Positions 14,966 to 22,599 of a DNA stretch of 64,000 nt are shown piece after piece. The stretch's first letter is position 1, and every line of letters starts with the position of its first letter. The notes beneath the pieces are model-generated. The model was given only the letters and a program-made list of their open reading frames with translations. It had not been told where the DNA came from and ran no database searches. The position numbers were made by a program, and so were the translations under genes. The DNA lies in the NCBI RefSeq assembly GCF_000425945.1, contig NZ_AUEK01000009.1, forward strand, positions 186,001 through 250,000. The letters are read 5' to 3'. The stretch comes from Candidatus Solirubrobacter pratensis (lineage in GTDB: Bacteria; Actinomycetota; Thermoleophilia; Solirubrobacterales; Solirubrobacteraceae).

Positions 14966-15224
14966 GGCCCCAGAGGCAGTATGGCGACAGGAGGGCGAGT
15001 CCCTCGTTCGCGACTACGAATTCAAGGACTTCGCGGAGGCGATCGCGTTCGTGAATCGCGTCGCGGGCGCCGCCGAGGAGGCCAATCACCATCCGGACAT
15101 CCTGATCCACGGGTGGAACAGGGTCCGTCTGGAGCTCACCACGCACTCCGCGGGCAAGCTCACGGACAACGATCGTGCGATGGCCGAGCGCATCGACGGG
15201 CTACCATTGCGCTCGTCGCCTTGA
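14964..15224 (+). CDS. Pterin-4a-carbinolamine dehydratase (short form)
   Basis: The 86-residue enzyme carries the family signatures EFKDFAEAIAFVNRVAG, EEANHHPDILIHGWNRVRLE and THSAGKLTDNDRAMAERID; the two His of NHHPD are the catalytic residues. It dehydrates 4a-hydroxytetrahydrobiopterin and may also be a dimerization factor. The usual N-terminal helix (about 14 residues) is missing: the first ATG that keeps family homology is at 14964, and upstream sequence is antisense to the BtuF-like gene. The start codon overlaps that gene's start codon on the other strand (CATG at 14963-14966). Only 55 bases separate it from the CNNM gene. Confidence 0.88.
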   Translation: MAPEAVWRQEGESLVRDYEFKDFAEAIAFVNRVAGAAEEANHHPDILIHGWNRVRLELTTHSAGKLTDNDRAMAERIDGLPLRSSP

Positions 15225-15239
15225 TGAACGACGACGATC

Positions 15240-15275
15240 CCTCCCGAAGTAGGCGCCCCGCGCGGGCGCGGGAGG
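15240..15275 (+). promoter_or_regulatory. Hairpin hiding the ribosome binding site of the CNNM gene
   Basis: CCTCCCG (15240-15246) is complementary to CGGGAGG (15269-15275), the Shine-Dalgarno sequence of the gene starting at 15280. Between them GCGCCC (15253-15258) pairs with GGGCGC (15264-15269), sharing one base. In RNA the SD would be closed in a stem, which implies control of translation initiation. Predicted by eye only. Confidence 0.5.
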
Positions 15276-15279
15276 ACCG

Positions 15280-16584
15280 ATGATCGCCCTGCTCCTGGCG
15301 GCGGTCCTGGTCCTCGTCCTCCTGAACGCGTTCTTCGTGGCCGCCGAGTTCGCGCTGGTCCGATCGCGCAAGGCGCATCTCCAGACCGACGCCGACGAGG
15401 GCAAGCGCGGCTCCGCGACCGCGGTCGCGCTGATGGACGACCTCTCTCGCTACCTCTCGGCGGCGCAGGTCGGGATCACGCTCACCTCGCTGGGCCTCGG
15501 CTTCCTCGGCGAGCCGTCGATCGGCAGGCTGATCGAGAACATCATCGGCACCGACGTGCCGCACTGGGTCTCGACGACCGTCTCGGTCACGCTGGCGTAC
15601 CTGATCACGACGGCGATCCACATCACGTTCGGAGAGCAGGTCCCGAAGATCTTCGCCATCCAGCACGCGGAGGGCGTCGCGCGCCGCGTCGCCCCGCCCC
15701 TGTTGGTCTTCTCGAAGATCTTCAGCCCGTTCATCGCGGTCCTCAACGCCGCGTCCAACGGCATCCTGCGCATGATCGGCGTGCGGACCTCCGGGCAGCT
15801 CGACGAGGGCGAGTCGCCCGAGGAGCTGCGTGTGCTGATCCAGGAATCGGTCACGGGGGGCAAGCTGGACCCGGGCGAGGCGGGGATGCTGACGGGCGTC
15901 TTCCACCTGCACGAGCAGCAGGCGCGCCAGGTGATGACGCCGGCGCCGGCGGTGATCACGGTCGACCTGTCCGAGGACGTCGAGACCGCGATGCGCCGCT
16001 GCGTGAGCTCCGGCCACACCCGCCTGGTCGTCACCGAGGACGACAACCGCGACCGCGTCACGGGCATCGTCCACACCAACGCGCTGGCGCAGCTGCTGCT
16101 GGTCGAGGGCCCGCACGCCTCGATCGACGGGCTCGTCCGCGAGGTGCCGATCGTCCCGGAGACCAAGCCGCTCGACGACCTGCTGGCCGACCTCCAGCGC
16201 CAGCGCTCCTCGCTCGCGGTCGTGATCGACGAGTACGGCCGCACGGCCGGCATCGTGACCGTCGAGGACATCATCGAGGAGGTCGTCGGGGAGATCGACG
16301 ACGAGACCGACCCGCAGGGCGGCGAGGTCCGCAGGCTCGCCAACGGCGACTGGTTCGTGCGCGGCCACGTCGCGATCACCGATCTCGTCGACTACGGGCT
16401 GCACCTGCCGGTCGACACCGACGCCTACAACTCCGTCGGCGGCTTCGTCTTCGGCGAGCTCGGCCGGTTGCCCAAGCGCGGCGACGTCGTGACGCATAAC
16501 GGCTATTCGATCCGCGTGGAATCGGTGCGTGAGAACCGGATCGAGGCCGTGCGCATCCGCGAGCGGCGCCTCCAGCAGACATAG
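15280..16584 (+). CDS. CNNM/CBS-domain transporter (CorC/HlyC-like, magnesium or cobalt efflux type)
   Basis: The 434-residue protein has an N-terminal CNNM domain with four membrane segments (LLLAAVLVLVLLNAFFVAAEF and TLAYLITTAIHITFGEQVPK are clear), with the conserved NAFFVAAEFALV and GEQVPK motifs. Two CBS domains follow (about residues 215-330: DLSEDVETAMRRCVSSGHTR and VVIDEYGRTAGIVTVEDIIE), then a CorC_HlyC domain ending in VESVRENRIEAVRI. Family members move Mg2+ and other divalent cations or protect against them; older names call them hemolysins. The ATG has an SD (GGGAGGACC) which may be closed in the hairpin just upstream. The gene is followed by a terminator region. Confidence 0.93.
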   Translation: MIALLLAAVLVLVLLNAFFVAAEFALVRSRKAHLQTDADEGKRGSATAVALMDDLSRYLSAAQVGITLTSLGLGFLGEPSIGRLIENIIGTDVPHWVSTTVSVTLAYLITTAIHITFGEQVPKIFAIQHAEGVARRVAPPLLVFSKIFSPFIAVLNAASNGILRMIGVRTSGQLDEGESPEELRVLIQESVTGGKLDPGEAGMLTGVFHLHEQQARQVMTPAPAVITVDLSEDVETAMRRCVSSGHTRLVVTEDDNRDRVTGIVHTNALAQLLLVEGPHASIDGLVREVPIVPETKPLDDLLADLQRQRSSLAVVIDEYGRTAGIVTVEDIIEEVVGEIDDETDPQGGEVRRLANGDWFVRGHVAITDLVDYGLHLPVDTDAYNSVGGFVFGELGRLPKRGDVVTHNGYSIRVESVRENRIEAVRIRERRLQQT

Positions 16585-16622
16585 ATTTCCGTACAGGTTG
16601 CGAAAAACAACTGTGTGCTGAA

Positions 16623-16651
16623 TTGCACATTGGCCCACAACGCGCTACCTT
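16623..16651 (+). promoter_or_regulatory. Candidate sigma-70 promoter for a small RNA
   Basis: TTGCAC (16623-16628) and TACCTT (16646-16651) are separated by exactly 17 bases. Both hexamers are close to TTGACA/TATAAT in a genome where such AT-rich pairs are rare. No open frame with a start codon follows before the hairpin. Confidence 0.45.
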
Positions 16652-16657
16652 GCCGCA

Positions 16658-16774
16658 AGCCAACTTGCCGCCGAACGGCGGTTGAGGAGGAGAGAGAGGG
16701 AGATCCTGGGGAGGATCGACCGAGTAAGCACGAAGCGCCCGGCTCAGGGGAGCGAGCCGGGCGCCTCGTGTTTA
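16658..16774 (+). ncRNA. Candidate small RNA of about 115 bases
   Basis: Sequence downstream of the promoter at 16623-16651 contains the small stem GCCGC...GCGGT and two G-rich stretches (TTGAGGAGGAG and GGGGAGG) that resemble ribosome-binding sites. It ends in a strong terminator: the 11-bp stem at 16735-16764, extended outside by CACGA/TCGTG, followed by TTTAAC. No coding frame fits. It could titrate anti-SD or act on mRNAs, but a function cannot be read from sequence. Confidence 0.4.
16735..16764. terminator. GC-rich terminator hairpin, copy 1
   Basis: GCGCCCGGCTC and GAGCCGGGCGC form an 11-bp perfect stem with loop AGGGGAGC. CACGA/TCGTG extends it outside. TTTAA follows on the plus strand. 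An identical 30-base copy lies 104 bases downstream. Confidence 0.7.
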
Positions 16775-16838
16775 ACGACCCGCTCTCATGGCGGCGCGCG
16801 AGGCTGGACGGCGCGCTTTGCAGGTCCTTAAAGCACTC

Positions 16839-16868
16839 GCGCCCGGCTCAGGGGAGCGAGCCGGGCGC
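16839..16868. terminator. GC-rich terminator hairpin, copy 2
   Basis: Identical to the hairpin at 16735-16764 (11-bp stem, loop AGGGGAGC). On the minus strand it is followed by GAGTGCTTTAAGG, so it probably terminates the 3-hydroxyacyl-CoA dehydrogenase transcript coming from the right. Apart from the small RNA candidate and these hairpins, the rest of 16585-16960 holds no gene. Confidence 0.65.
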
Positions 16869-16960
16869 AAATGACTGGAGGAGGGGTGCGATGAGAACTC
16901 GTCGCAAACGAGATGTTCCCAATCGCGTCTCAATCTTAGCTAAACATTCGCCCGCCGGGC

Positions 16961-17746
16961 TTAATAGACGTGGAAGCCGCGGCCGGTCTTGCGCCCGAGC
17001 GCGCCCTCCTCGATCAGCCGGCGCACAAGGACCGGCACTTCGGTGCCTATGGTCTCGCCGATCGCCGCCGCCACGTCCAGCCCGACCAGGTCGAGCAGCG
17101 CGAGCGGCCCCATCGGATGCCCGGCGCCGAGACGCATGCACATGTCGATCGACTCGGCGTCGAGCCCGGTCCGCTCCTTCAACCGCACGGCCTCGAAGAG
17201 GAACGGGAACAGCACGCGATTGACGACGAAGCCCGGCGTGTCCGGGACCTCGACGGCGGTCTTGCCGAGCGCCGCGCAGAGCGCGCGGGCGCGGTCGCGG
17301 GTCGCGGCGGTCGCCTCGTCCGGGAACGCGAGCTCGACGAGGTCCATCTTCGGCACGGGGTTGAAGACGTGCAGCCCGACGAAGCGCTCCGGGTGCCCGC
17401 TCGCGCGCGCGAGCGCGCCGATCGGCAGTGAGGACGTCGTCGTGGCGAGCACCGTGTCGTGACCCAGGTGCCCGTTGAGGGAGCGCCAGACCGCCGCCTT
17501 GGCCTCGGCGTCCTCGACGACCGCCTCGACTATGAAGGTCGCGCCGGCCAGGACGTCGGGGTCGCGGCTCACCGTCACGTCAGGCTCGGTGCCGAGCCGC
17601 TCGCAGAGCTTGTTGACCTTCTCGCTCGCGCGCGCGCACGAGCCGTCGGAGCGGGCCCATACGGATACCGGGCCGCGCGAGGCGGCGACGGCCGCCAGGC
17701 CGCATGCAATGGCCCCGGATCCCGCGATAGCCAAACGCTCCGACAC
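16961..17746 (-). CDS. 3-hydroxyacyl-CoA (3-hydroxybutyryl-CoA) dehydrogenase
   Basis: The 261-residue protein fits the HBDH/PaaH family: an N-terminal NAD site (LAIAGSGAIACGLAAVA), TFIVEAVVEDAEAK, the catalytic His in GLHVFNPVPKMDLVEL, and the C-terminal helical domain with DTPGFVVNRVLFPFLFEAV and PLALLDLVGLDVA. It oxidises (S)-3-hydroxyacyl-CoA in beta-oxidation or short-chain CoA metabolism. GGAGGACA lies before the GTG start at 17746. It is divergent from a thiolase, with a 16-bp palindrome in the shared gap, which suggests joint control by one repressor. Confidence 0.92.
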   Translation of the reverse strand: MSERLAIAGSGAIACGLAAVAASRGPVSVWARSDGSCARASEKVNKLCERLGTEPDVTVSRDPDVLAGATFIVEAVVEDAEAKAAVWRSLNGHLGHDTVLATTTSSLPIGALARASGHPERFVGLHVFNPVPKMDLVELAFPDEATAATRDRARALCAALGKTAVEVPDTPGFVVNRVLFPFLFEAVRLKERTGLDAESIDMCMRLGAGHPMGPLALLDLVGLDVAAAIGETIGTEVPVLVRRLIEEGALGRKTGRGFHVY

Positions 17747-17764
17747 GACTGTCCTCCGTGTTGA

Positions 17765-17780
17765 TTGACTGGCCAGTCAA
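17765..17780. promoter_or_regulatory. Palindromic operator between divergent fatty-acid genes
   Basis: TTGACTGGCCAGTCAA is a perfect 16-bp palindrome. Its left half TTGACT also reads as a -35 for the thiolase gene, with GACTAC 17 bases on. Position and symmetry suggest a TetR-type repressor site; the regulator gene is not in the window. Confidence 0.65.
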
Positions 17781-17819
17781 CGTCGTAGACTACGGCTTAG
17801 ATCTCCCGGAGGAGCCGAT

Positions 17820-18989
17820 ATGCCGCAGTCCGGCCGTGAAGTCGTGATCGTCGAAGCCGCCCGCACGCCCGTGGGGCGCGGGCACCCGGAGAAGGGCTAC
17901 TACAAGGACGTCCATCCGAACGAGCTGCTCGGGCGCACGTTCGCCGAGGTGGTCTCGCGCGCGGGGATCGATCCGTCCGAGGTCGAGGACGTGATCGGCG
18001 GCTGCGTGCAGCAGTACGGCGAGCAGATGTTCAACGTCACGCGCAACGCGTGGCTGCAGGCCGGCCTGCCGATGGAGACGCCGGCGACCACCGTGGACCG
18101 CCAGTGCGGCTCGGCGCAGCAGGCGGTGAACTTCGCCGCGGCGCTGATCGCGTCCGGCGTGCACGACGTCGCGATCGGCGGCGGCGTCGAGCACATGGGC
18201 CATATTCCAATGGGGATCGGCTTCAAGTGGACCGAGGACGTCGGTTCGCCGTACCCGCCGGAGTTGCTGGAGCGCTACGCGCTCGTGCCGCAGGGCCTCT
18301 CGGCGGAGATGATCGCCGACAAGTGGGAGCTGCCCCGCCACGAGCTGGACGAGCTCGCGCTGCGCTCGCACCAGCTCGCCCACCGCGCGACCGAGGAGGG
18401 CCGCTTCGAGCGCGAGACGATCCCGTTCAGGGTCAATGGCGACACCTACGTGTCCGACCAGGGCATCCGCCCGGACACCTCGCTGGAGGCGCTCGCGGCG
18501 CTCAAGCCGGCCTTCAAGGCGGACGGGAAGGTCACCGCCGGCAACTCGTCGCAGATCTCCGACGGCGCGGCCGCCGTGCTGCTGATGTCGGCCGACAAGG
18601 CGAAGGAGCTCGGCGTCACGCCGCGCGCGCGGATCGTCGACCAGACGACGGTCGGCGTGGACCCGGTGATCATGCTCACCGGGCCGATCCCCGCGACGCG
18701 CAAGCTGCTCGAGCGCAACAGGATGCAGATCGGCGACATCGACCTGATCGAGATCAACGAGGCGTTCGCCCCGGTCGTGCTGGCGTGGCAGCGCGAGCTC
18801 GGACCCGACATGGACCGCGTCAACGTCAACGGCGGCGCGATGGCGATCGGGCACCCGCTCGGCTCGACCGGCGCGCGGCTGATCACGACCCTGCTGCACG
18901 AGCTCGAGCGCTCCGACAAGGAGACCGGCCTCGTGACGATGTGCTGCGGCGGCGGCCTCGGTACCGGCACGCTCATCCAGCGCGTCTAG
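17820..18989 (+). CDS. Acetyl-CoA C-acyltransferase (thiolase)
   Basis: The 389-residue protein is a full thiolase II. The acylated Cys is in DRQCGSAQQAV (near 95), the second domain has EINEAFAPV, the base His is in GHPLGSTGARL, and the second catalytic Cys is in CCGGGLGTG near the end. It cleaves 3-ketoacyl-CoA (or condenses acetyl-CoA) and pairs functionally with the divergent 3-hydroxyacyl-CoA dehydrogenase. The SD GGAGG is just ahead of the ATG. Chain-length preference (acetoacetyl versus longer) cannot be read from the sequence. Confidence 0.93.
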   Translation: MPQSGREVVIVEAARTPVGRGHPEKGYYKDVHPNELLGRTFAEVVSRAGIDPSEVEDVIGGCVQQYGEQMFNVTRNAWLQAGLPMETPATTVDRQCGSAQQAVNFAAALIASGVHDVAIGGGVEHMGHIPMGIGFKWTEDVGSPYPPELLERYALVPQGLSAEMIADKWELPRHELDELALRSHQLAHRATEEGRFERETIPFRVNGDTYVSDQGIRPDTSLEALAALKPAFKADGKVTAGNSSQISDGAAAVLLMSADKAKELGVTPRARIVDQTTVGVDPVIMLTGPIPATRKLLERNRMQIGDIDLIEINEAFAPVVLAWQRELGPDMDRVNVNGGAMAIGHPLGSTGARLITTLLHELERSDKETGLVTMCCGGGLGTGTLIQRV

Positions 18990-19073
18990 TTCTTCCCGCG
19001 CCCGGCGCCGGCCGCCCGGCCGGCGCCCGGCTGACTTGCCCGCGCGAGGCGTCGGGCGTAGGGTCACCGGCTC

Positions 19074-19763
19074 ATGGAGTCGCCCGTCACGCTCGGAAGC
19101 CGGACCCCTGAGGAAGTCGAGGAGCGCCGCGCGGCGCTGGAGCGCGGGCACCCGTTCCTGCTCTTCCGCGACGGCGACGGGCAGCAGCGGATCTTCACGC
19201 TCGACGAGGACGCGGACGCGATCACCGTCGGCCGCCGCTACGAGGCGGACATCTCGCTGCCGTGGGACCCGGAGGCCTCGCGGCTGCACGCCGAGCTGTC
19301 GCTGCGCGCGGGCGAGTGGACGATCTGCGACGACGGCTGGTCGCAGAACGGCACCTGGGTCAACGGGCTGCGGCTCGCCGGCCGCCGCCGGCTCGCCGAC
19401 GGCGACCTGGTGAAGATCGGCCGCACGATCATCGGCTTCCACCGGCCGGGCGAACCCGGGCCGGGGCCGACGATGGTGCAGGGCGAGCTGAGCGCCGCGC
19501 CGCGCTTCTCCGACCAGCAGCAGCGCATCCTGCGCGCGCTCTGCAAGCCGCTGTTCGCCGACGGCGACGGGTTCAACCCGGCGAGCGACCTCGAGGTCGC
19601 CGACGCGACCGGGATCGCTCCCGCGGTCGTCACGCAGGAGCTCGACCTGCTCGCGCGGCTGTTCGGCCTCGAGGACATGCCGCGTCCCGAGCGGCGTGCC
19701 GAGGTCGCGCTGCTGGCCGTCCGCTCCGGGCTGGTCGGCGCCGACGACGGCACGCAGGCCTAG
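19074..19763 (+). CDS. FHA domain protein with C-terminal helical domain
   Basis: Residues about 45-115 form a forkhead-associated domain: ITVGRRYEADISLPWDPEAS, then RLHAELSLRAGEW, and SQNGTWVNGLRL. These carry the conserved G-R, S-R-x-H and N-G-x-x-V-N-G elements that bind phosphothreonine. The C-terminal part (FSDQQQRILRALCKPLF to VTQELDLLARLFGL) looks like a winged-helix or DNA-binding tail. This combination is seen in actinobacterial FHA proteins controlled by Ser/Thr kinases; no kinase gene is adjacent. Cytosolic. Confidence 0.85.
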   Translation: MESPVTLGSRTPEEVEERRAALERGHPFLLFRDGDGQQRIFTLDEDADAITVGRRYEADISLPWDPEASRLHAELSLRAGEWTICDDGWSQNGTWVNGLRLAGRRRLADGDLVKIGRTIIGFHRPGEPGPGPTMVQGELSAAPRFSDQQQRILRALCKPLFADGDGFNPASDLEVADATGIAPAVVTQELDLLARLFGLEDMPRPERRAEVALLAVRSGLVGADDGTQA

Positions 19764-19842
19764 AGCGAGATCGCCCCCCGGCTGTGCCTGCCCAAGCGGG
19801 CTCCGGCGCCTCGCGCGCTCCGACGGCGTAGTCTCCGCGCCC

Positions 19843-20817
19843 GTGCGGGCGTTCGTTGCGGAGAAGGGCGATGACGGGGTCGCGCGCGGCGTGCGCGAGC
19901 TCGAGGAGCTCGGCGACGGCGACGTGCTGGTGCGCGTCGCATGGTCGAGCGTGAACTACAAGGACGCGCTGGCGACGATCCCGAGGGGCGGCGTCGCGCG
20001 CGTCTCGCCGCTCGTGCCGGGGATCGACCTCGCGGGCGTGGTCGAGGAGGCGCCCACCGGCGCCGCGTTCGCGGAGGGCGAGGAGGTGCTCGCCCACGGC
20101 TATGAGCTCGGCATGTCGCACCACGGCGGCTTCGCGGAGTACGCGCGCGTGCCGGCGGCTTGGGTCGTGCCGCTGCCGCCGGGGCTCTCGGCGCGCGACG
20201 CGATGGCGATCGGCACCGCCGGATACACGGCGGCGCTGTCGATCCTCAGCCTGGAGCGACGCGGCCTGACGCCCGAGGACGGGCCCGTGCTGGTGACGGG
20301 CGCGACCGGCGGCGTCGGCTCGATGGCCGTCGACATGCTGGCGGGCCGTGGCTACGAGGTCGTGGCGTCATCGGGCAAGGACGCGGACGACTTCCTGCGC
20401 GAGCTCGGCGCGACCTCGGTCATCTCGCGCGAGGACGTCATCGGCGACGCTTCGCGGCCGCTGGCGAAGTCGCAGTGGGCCGGCGCGGTCGACTGCGTCG
20501 GCGGCGCCATGCTCCCCGGCGTGCTGCGCGGGCTCCAGTACGGCGGCGCGGTCGCGGCGTCGGGCAACACCGGCGGGATCGCGCTCGAGGGCCTGACGGT
20601 CCTGCCGTTCATCCTGCGCGCGGTCGCCCTGCTCGGCATCGACTCGGCGCAGACGCCGATCGGCGACCGGATCGAGACGTGGATGCGGATCGCGGGCGAC
20701 CTGCGCCCGCGCCACCTCGACGCGCGCGAAGTCGGGCTCGACGACCTCGAGGACGCGCTCTCGGCGATCCTGCGCGGCGAGAACCGGGGCCGGACGATCG
20801 TGCGCGTCGGCGGCTAG
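19843..20817 (+). CDS. NADPH quinone/acrylyl-CoA reductase (YhdH/AcuI family)
   Basis: The 324-residue zinc-free medium-chain reductase shows VAWSSVNYKDALATIP, PGIDLAGVVEEA, GGFAEYARVPA, GTAGYTAALSILSLE, VTGATGGVGSMAVDML and VASSGKDADDFLRELGA. These are diagnostic of YhdH/AcuI. It reduces an activated double bond, acryloyl-CoA in characterised AcuI members, with NADPH. The start is GTG 19843, which gives the usual length. Upstream in-frame sequence is the non-coding gap after the FHA gene. The 3' end overlaps the convergent xseB by four bases. Confidence 0.9.
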   Translation: MRAFVAEKGDDGVARGVRELEELGDGDVLVRVAWSSVNYKDALATIPRGGVARVSPLVPGIDLAGVVEEAPTGAAFAEGEEVLAHGYELGMSHHGGFAEYARVPAAWVVPLPPGLSARDAMAIGTAGYTAALSILSLERRGLTPEDGPVLVTGATGGVGSMAVDMLAGRGYEVVASSGKDADDFLRELGATSVISREDVIGDASRPLAKSQWAGAVDCVGGAMLPGVLRGLQYGGAVAASGNTGGIALEGLTVLPFILRAVALLGIDSAQTPIGDRIETWMRIAGDLRPRHLDAREVGLDDLEDALSAILRGENRGRTIVRVGG

Positions 20818-21044
20818 GTCCGGCCGGCCTCGAGCCGCGCGACGAGCTCGTCGAGCCGCAGCTCCTCGAGCCCCTGGCCGACCGCCTCCAGCTCGGTGGC
20901 GCAGAACTCCACGAGCGTCCGCCCCTCGCGGCACAGCTCGAGCGTCTCCCGCAGGCCGGCCTCGCCGGAGTCCAGCCGCGCGATGATCGCCTCCAGCCGT
21001 GCGCCGGCGGCCTCGTAGGTGAGCGTGTCCGCGCCGTCAGCCAT
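20814..21044 (-). CDS. xseB: Exodeoxyribonuclease VII small subunit
   Basis: The 76-residue helical protein has the XseB pattern: LTYEAAGARLEAIIARLDSG, then LRETLELCREGRTLVEFCAT, then LEAVGQGLEEL. It forms the small subunit that stabilises the XseA hexamer in the nuclease that trims single-stranded DNA. It lies directly downstream of xseA (90 bases), in the same operon, and its end overlaps the convergent reductase gene. Confidence 0.93.
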   Translation of the reverse strand: MADGADTLTYEAAGARLEAIIARLDSGEAGLRETLELCREGRTLVEFCATELEAVGQGLEELRLDELVARLEAGRT

Positions 21045-21133
21045 CGATCACCGAGAGTACCCGCCGCACGGACGGACTCGCCCCCTTAAGACGCAACGAC
21101 GCCGGCTGCGGCGACGATGCGCGTGTCGGTCGG

Positions 21134-22492
21134 TCAGAAGAGCGAGCGCCCGTCCGGCTTCACGTCGACCCGCCCGTCGTGCAGCCGGACCACGAGCGCG
21201 TCCTGCTCGCGCGCGGCGGCCGCCGAGGTGACCGGCTCGCCGGCGGCGTCCTCGACGAGCGCGTACCCGCGCTCGAGCGTGCGCTGCGGGTCGTGGGCGG
21301 CGAGCGTGGCGAGCATGCGGTCCAGCTCGCGCCGGCGGCGCTCACGCGCGGTGGCCGCGGCGCGCTCGAGCGCCGGCGCCGGCAGCTCCGCCCGCGCGAT
21401 GCGGACGCCCTCCGCGCCGGCCTTGCGCGCCAGGCTCGCCGCCCGGGCCGTCGTCGCGCGATCGCCCTCGGCGACCGTCCGCCGCGTGACGGCGCGCAGC
21501 TCGCGCGCGAGCTGGTGCAGCCGAGTGCGGTGGCGCGCGACGTGGTGCGCGGGCGCGCGCGAGAGGCGGGCAAGGATGCGCGCACGGTCGACCACGGCGC
21601 GGCGGCCCTGGCGCTCGAGCCGTGCGGCGGCGAGCGCGAGCCCCGCGCGGGCGGCGGCGCAGTCGACGGGCACGGCCGCCTCGGCGGCGTGCGTCGGCGT
21701 GGAGCACGCGACGGCCGCGACGTCGTCGAGCAGCGTGCGGTCCGTGTGGTGGCCGACCGACGCGATCACCGGCACGCGCAGCAGCGCGACCGTCCGGCAC
21801 AGCGTCTCGTCGCAGAACGCGAACAGGTCGGCGAGCGAGCCGCCGCCGCGCGCGACCACGACGACCTCGACCTCCGCGCACGCCGCCAGATCCTGCAGCG
21901 CGCGCGTGACGGCCGGTGCCGCGTGGCGGTCCTGCACCGGCGCGAACGCCCACACGACGCGGCCCTGCCAGCCGCGACGGCGCAACCCGGCCAGCACGTC
22001 GTCGCGCGCCTTGCCCGACTCGCCGGTGACGACGCCGATGCAGCGCGGCAGCGTCGCGCGGGGAAGCCGCTTCTGCGGCTCGAACAGGCCTTCGGCGTGC
22101 AGTTGCCGGCGCAGCTGCTCGAGCTGCGCCAGCAGGTCGCCCTCGCCCGCCACGCGCAGGCCCGTGACCGCGAACGAGAACGACGGCGACGCCGTGCGCG
22201 AGCCGGGGTAGTAGTCGCAGCCGCCGGCCGCCACGACCTGCGCGCCGTCGGCGAGCGCGCCGATCCCGAGCGCGTCGAAGTCCTTGCGCCACATCGAGCA
22301 CGCGAGCGCCCCGGTGGCGTCGCGCAGCTCGAACCACACCTTCGCGCGCCCGGCCTTGAAGCCGAAGACCTCGCCGAAGACCTGCACGCGCGTGAACTCG
22401 CGCAGGCGCTCGCGAAGCCGCGCCGCGTAGTGCCCGACGGCCCACGGCCCGGTCAGCTCCAGCCCTGGGATCCCGTCAGGCCGCTCCAGCAT
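21134..22492 (-). CDS. xseA: Exodeoxyribonuclease VII large subunit
   Basis: The 452-residue product has the N-terminal OB fold (VQVFGEVFGFKAGRAKVWFE, then RDATGALACSMWR) and the XseA catalytic core: PRCIGVVTGESGKARDDVL, VVVARGGGSLADLFAFCDET, VPVIASVGHHTDRTLLDDVA and ACSTPTHAAEA. A long coiled-coil of about 120 residues follows, with LERGYALVEDAAGEPV at the C-terminus. ATG 22492 gives a normal length; the frame continues upstream without homology. It cuts single-stranded DNA to oligonucleotides in repair. Transcribed with xseB; a strong hairpin lies just upstream of the gene. Confidence 0.95.
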   Translation of the reverse strand: MLERPDGIPGLELTGPWAVGHYAARLRERLREFTRVQVFGEVFGFKAGRAKVWFELRDATGALACSMWRKDFDALGIGALADGAQVVAAGGCDYYPGSRTASPSFSFAVTGLRVAGEGDLLAQLEQLRRQLHAEGLFEPQKRLPRATLPRCIGVVTGESGKARDDVLAGLRRRGWQGRVVWAFAPVQDRHAAPAVTRALQDLAACAEVEVVVVARGGGSLADLFAFCDETLCRTVALLRVPVIASVGHHTDRTLLDDVAAVACSTPTHAAEAAVPVDCAAARAGLALAAARLERQGRRAVVDRARILARLSRAPAHHVARHRTRLHQLARELRAVTRRTVAEGDRATTARAASLARKAGAEGVRIARAELPAPALERAAATARERRRRELDRMLATLAAHDPQRTLERGYALVEDAAGEPVTSAAAAREQDALVVRLHDGRVDVKPDGRSLF

Positions 22493-22520
22493 CGCCAAGA
22501 CGCTAGTGCGCGCACCCGAC

Positions 22521-22554
22521 GGCCTCGCCCCCGGGTCCGCCCGGGGGCGAGGCC
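22521..22554. terminator. Strong GC hairpin between xseA and the EAL-HDOD gene
   Basis: GGCCTCGCCCCCGGG and CCCGGGGGCGAGGCC form a 15-bp perfect stem with loop TCCG. Both flanking genes are on the minus strand, so it separates the upstream EAL-HDOD transcript from xseA. A U-tail is weak. Confidence 0.6.
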
Positions 22555-22599
22555 GAGGCGGGGTCCTACGGGTTGGTGGTGGGGAGAAGCGGACAGGAA

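Noticed and set aside
16891-17223. Plus-strand ORF with strong SD (GGAGGAGGGG) and ATG at 16891
   Set aside because: The first 25 codons look protein-like, but the frame runs antisense through the dehydrogenase and becomes Arg/Pro-rich. Only the SD-like motif is kept as a possible RNA feature.
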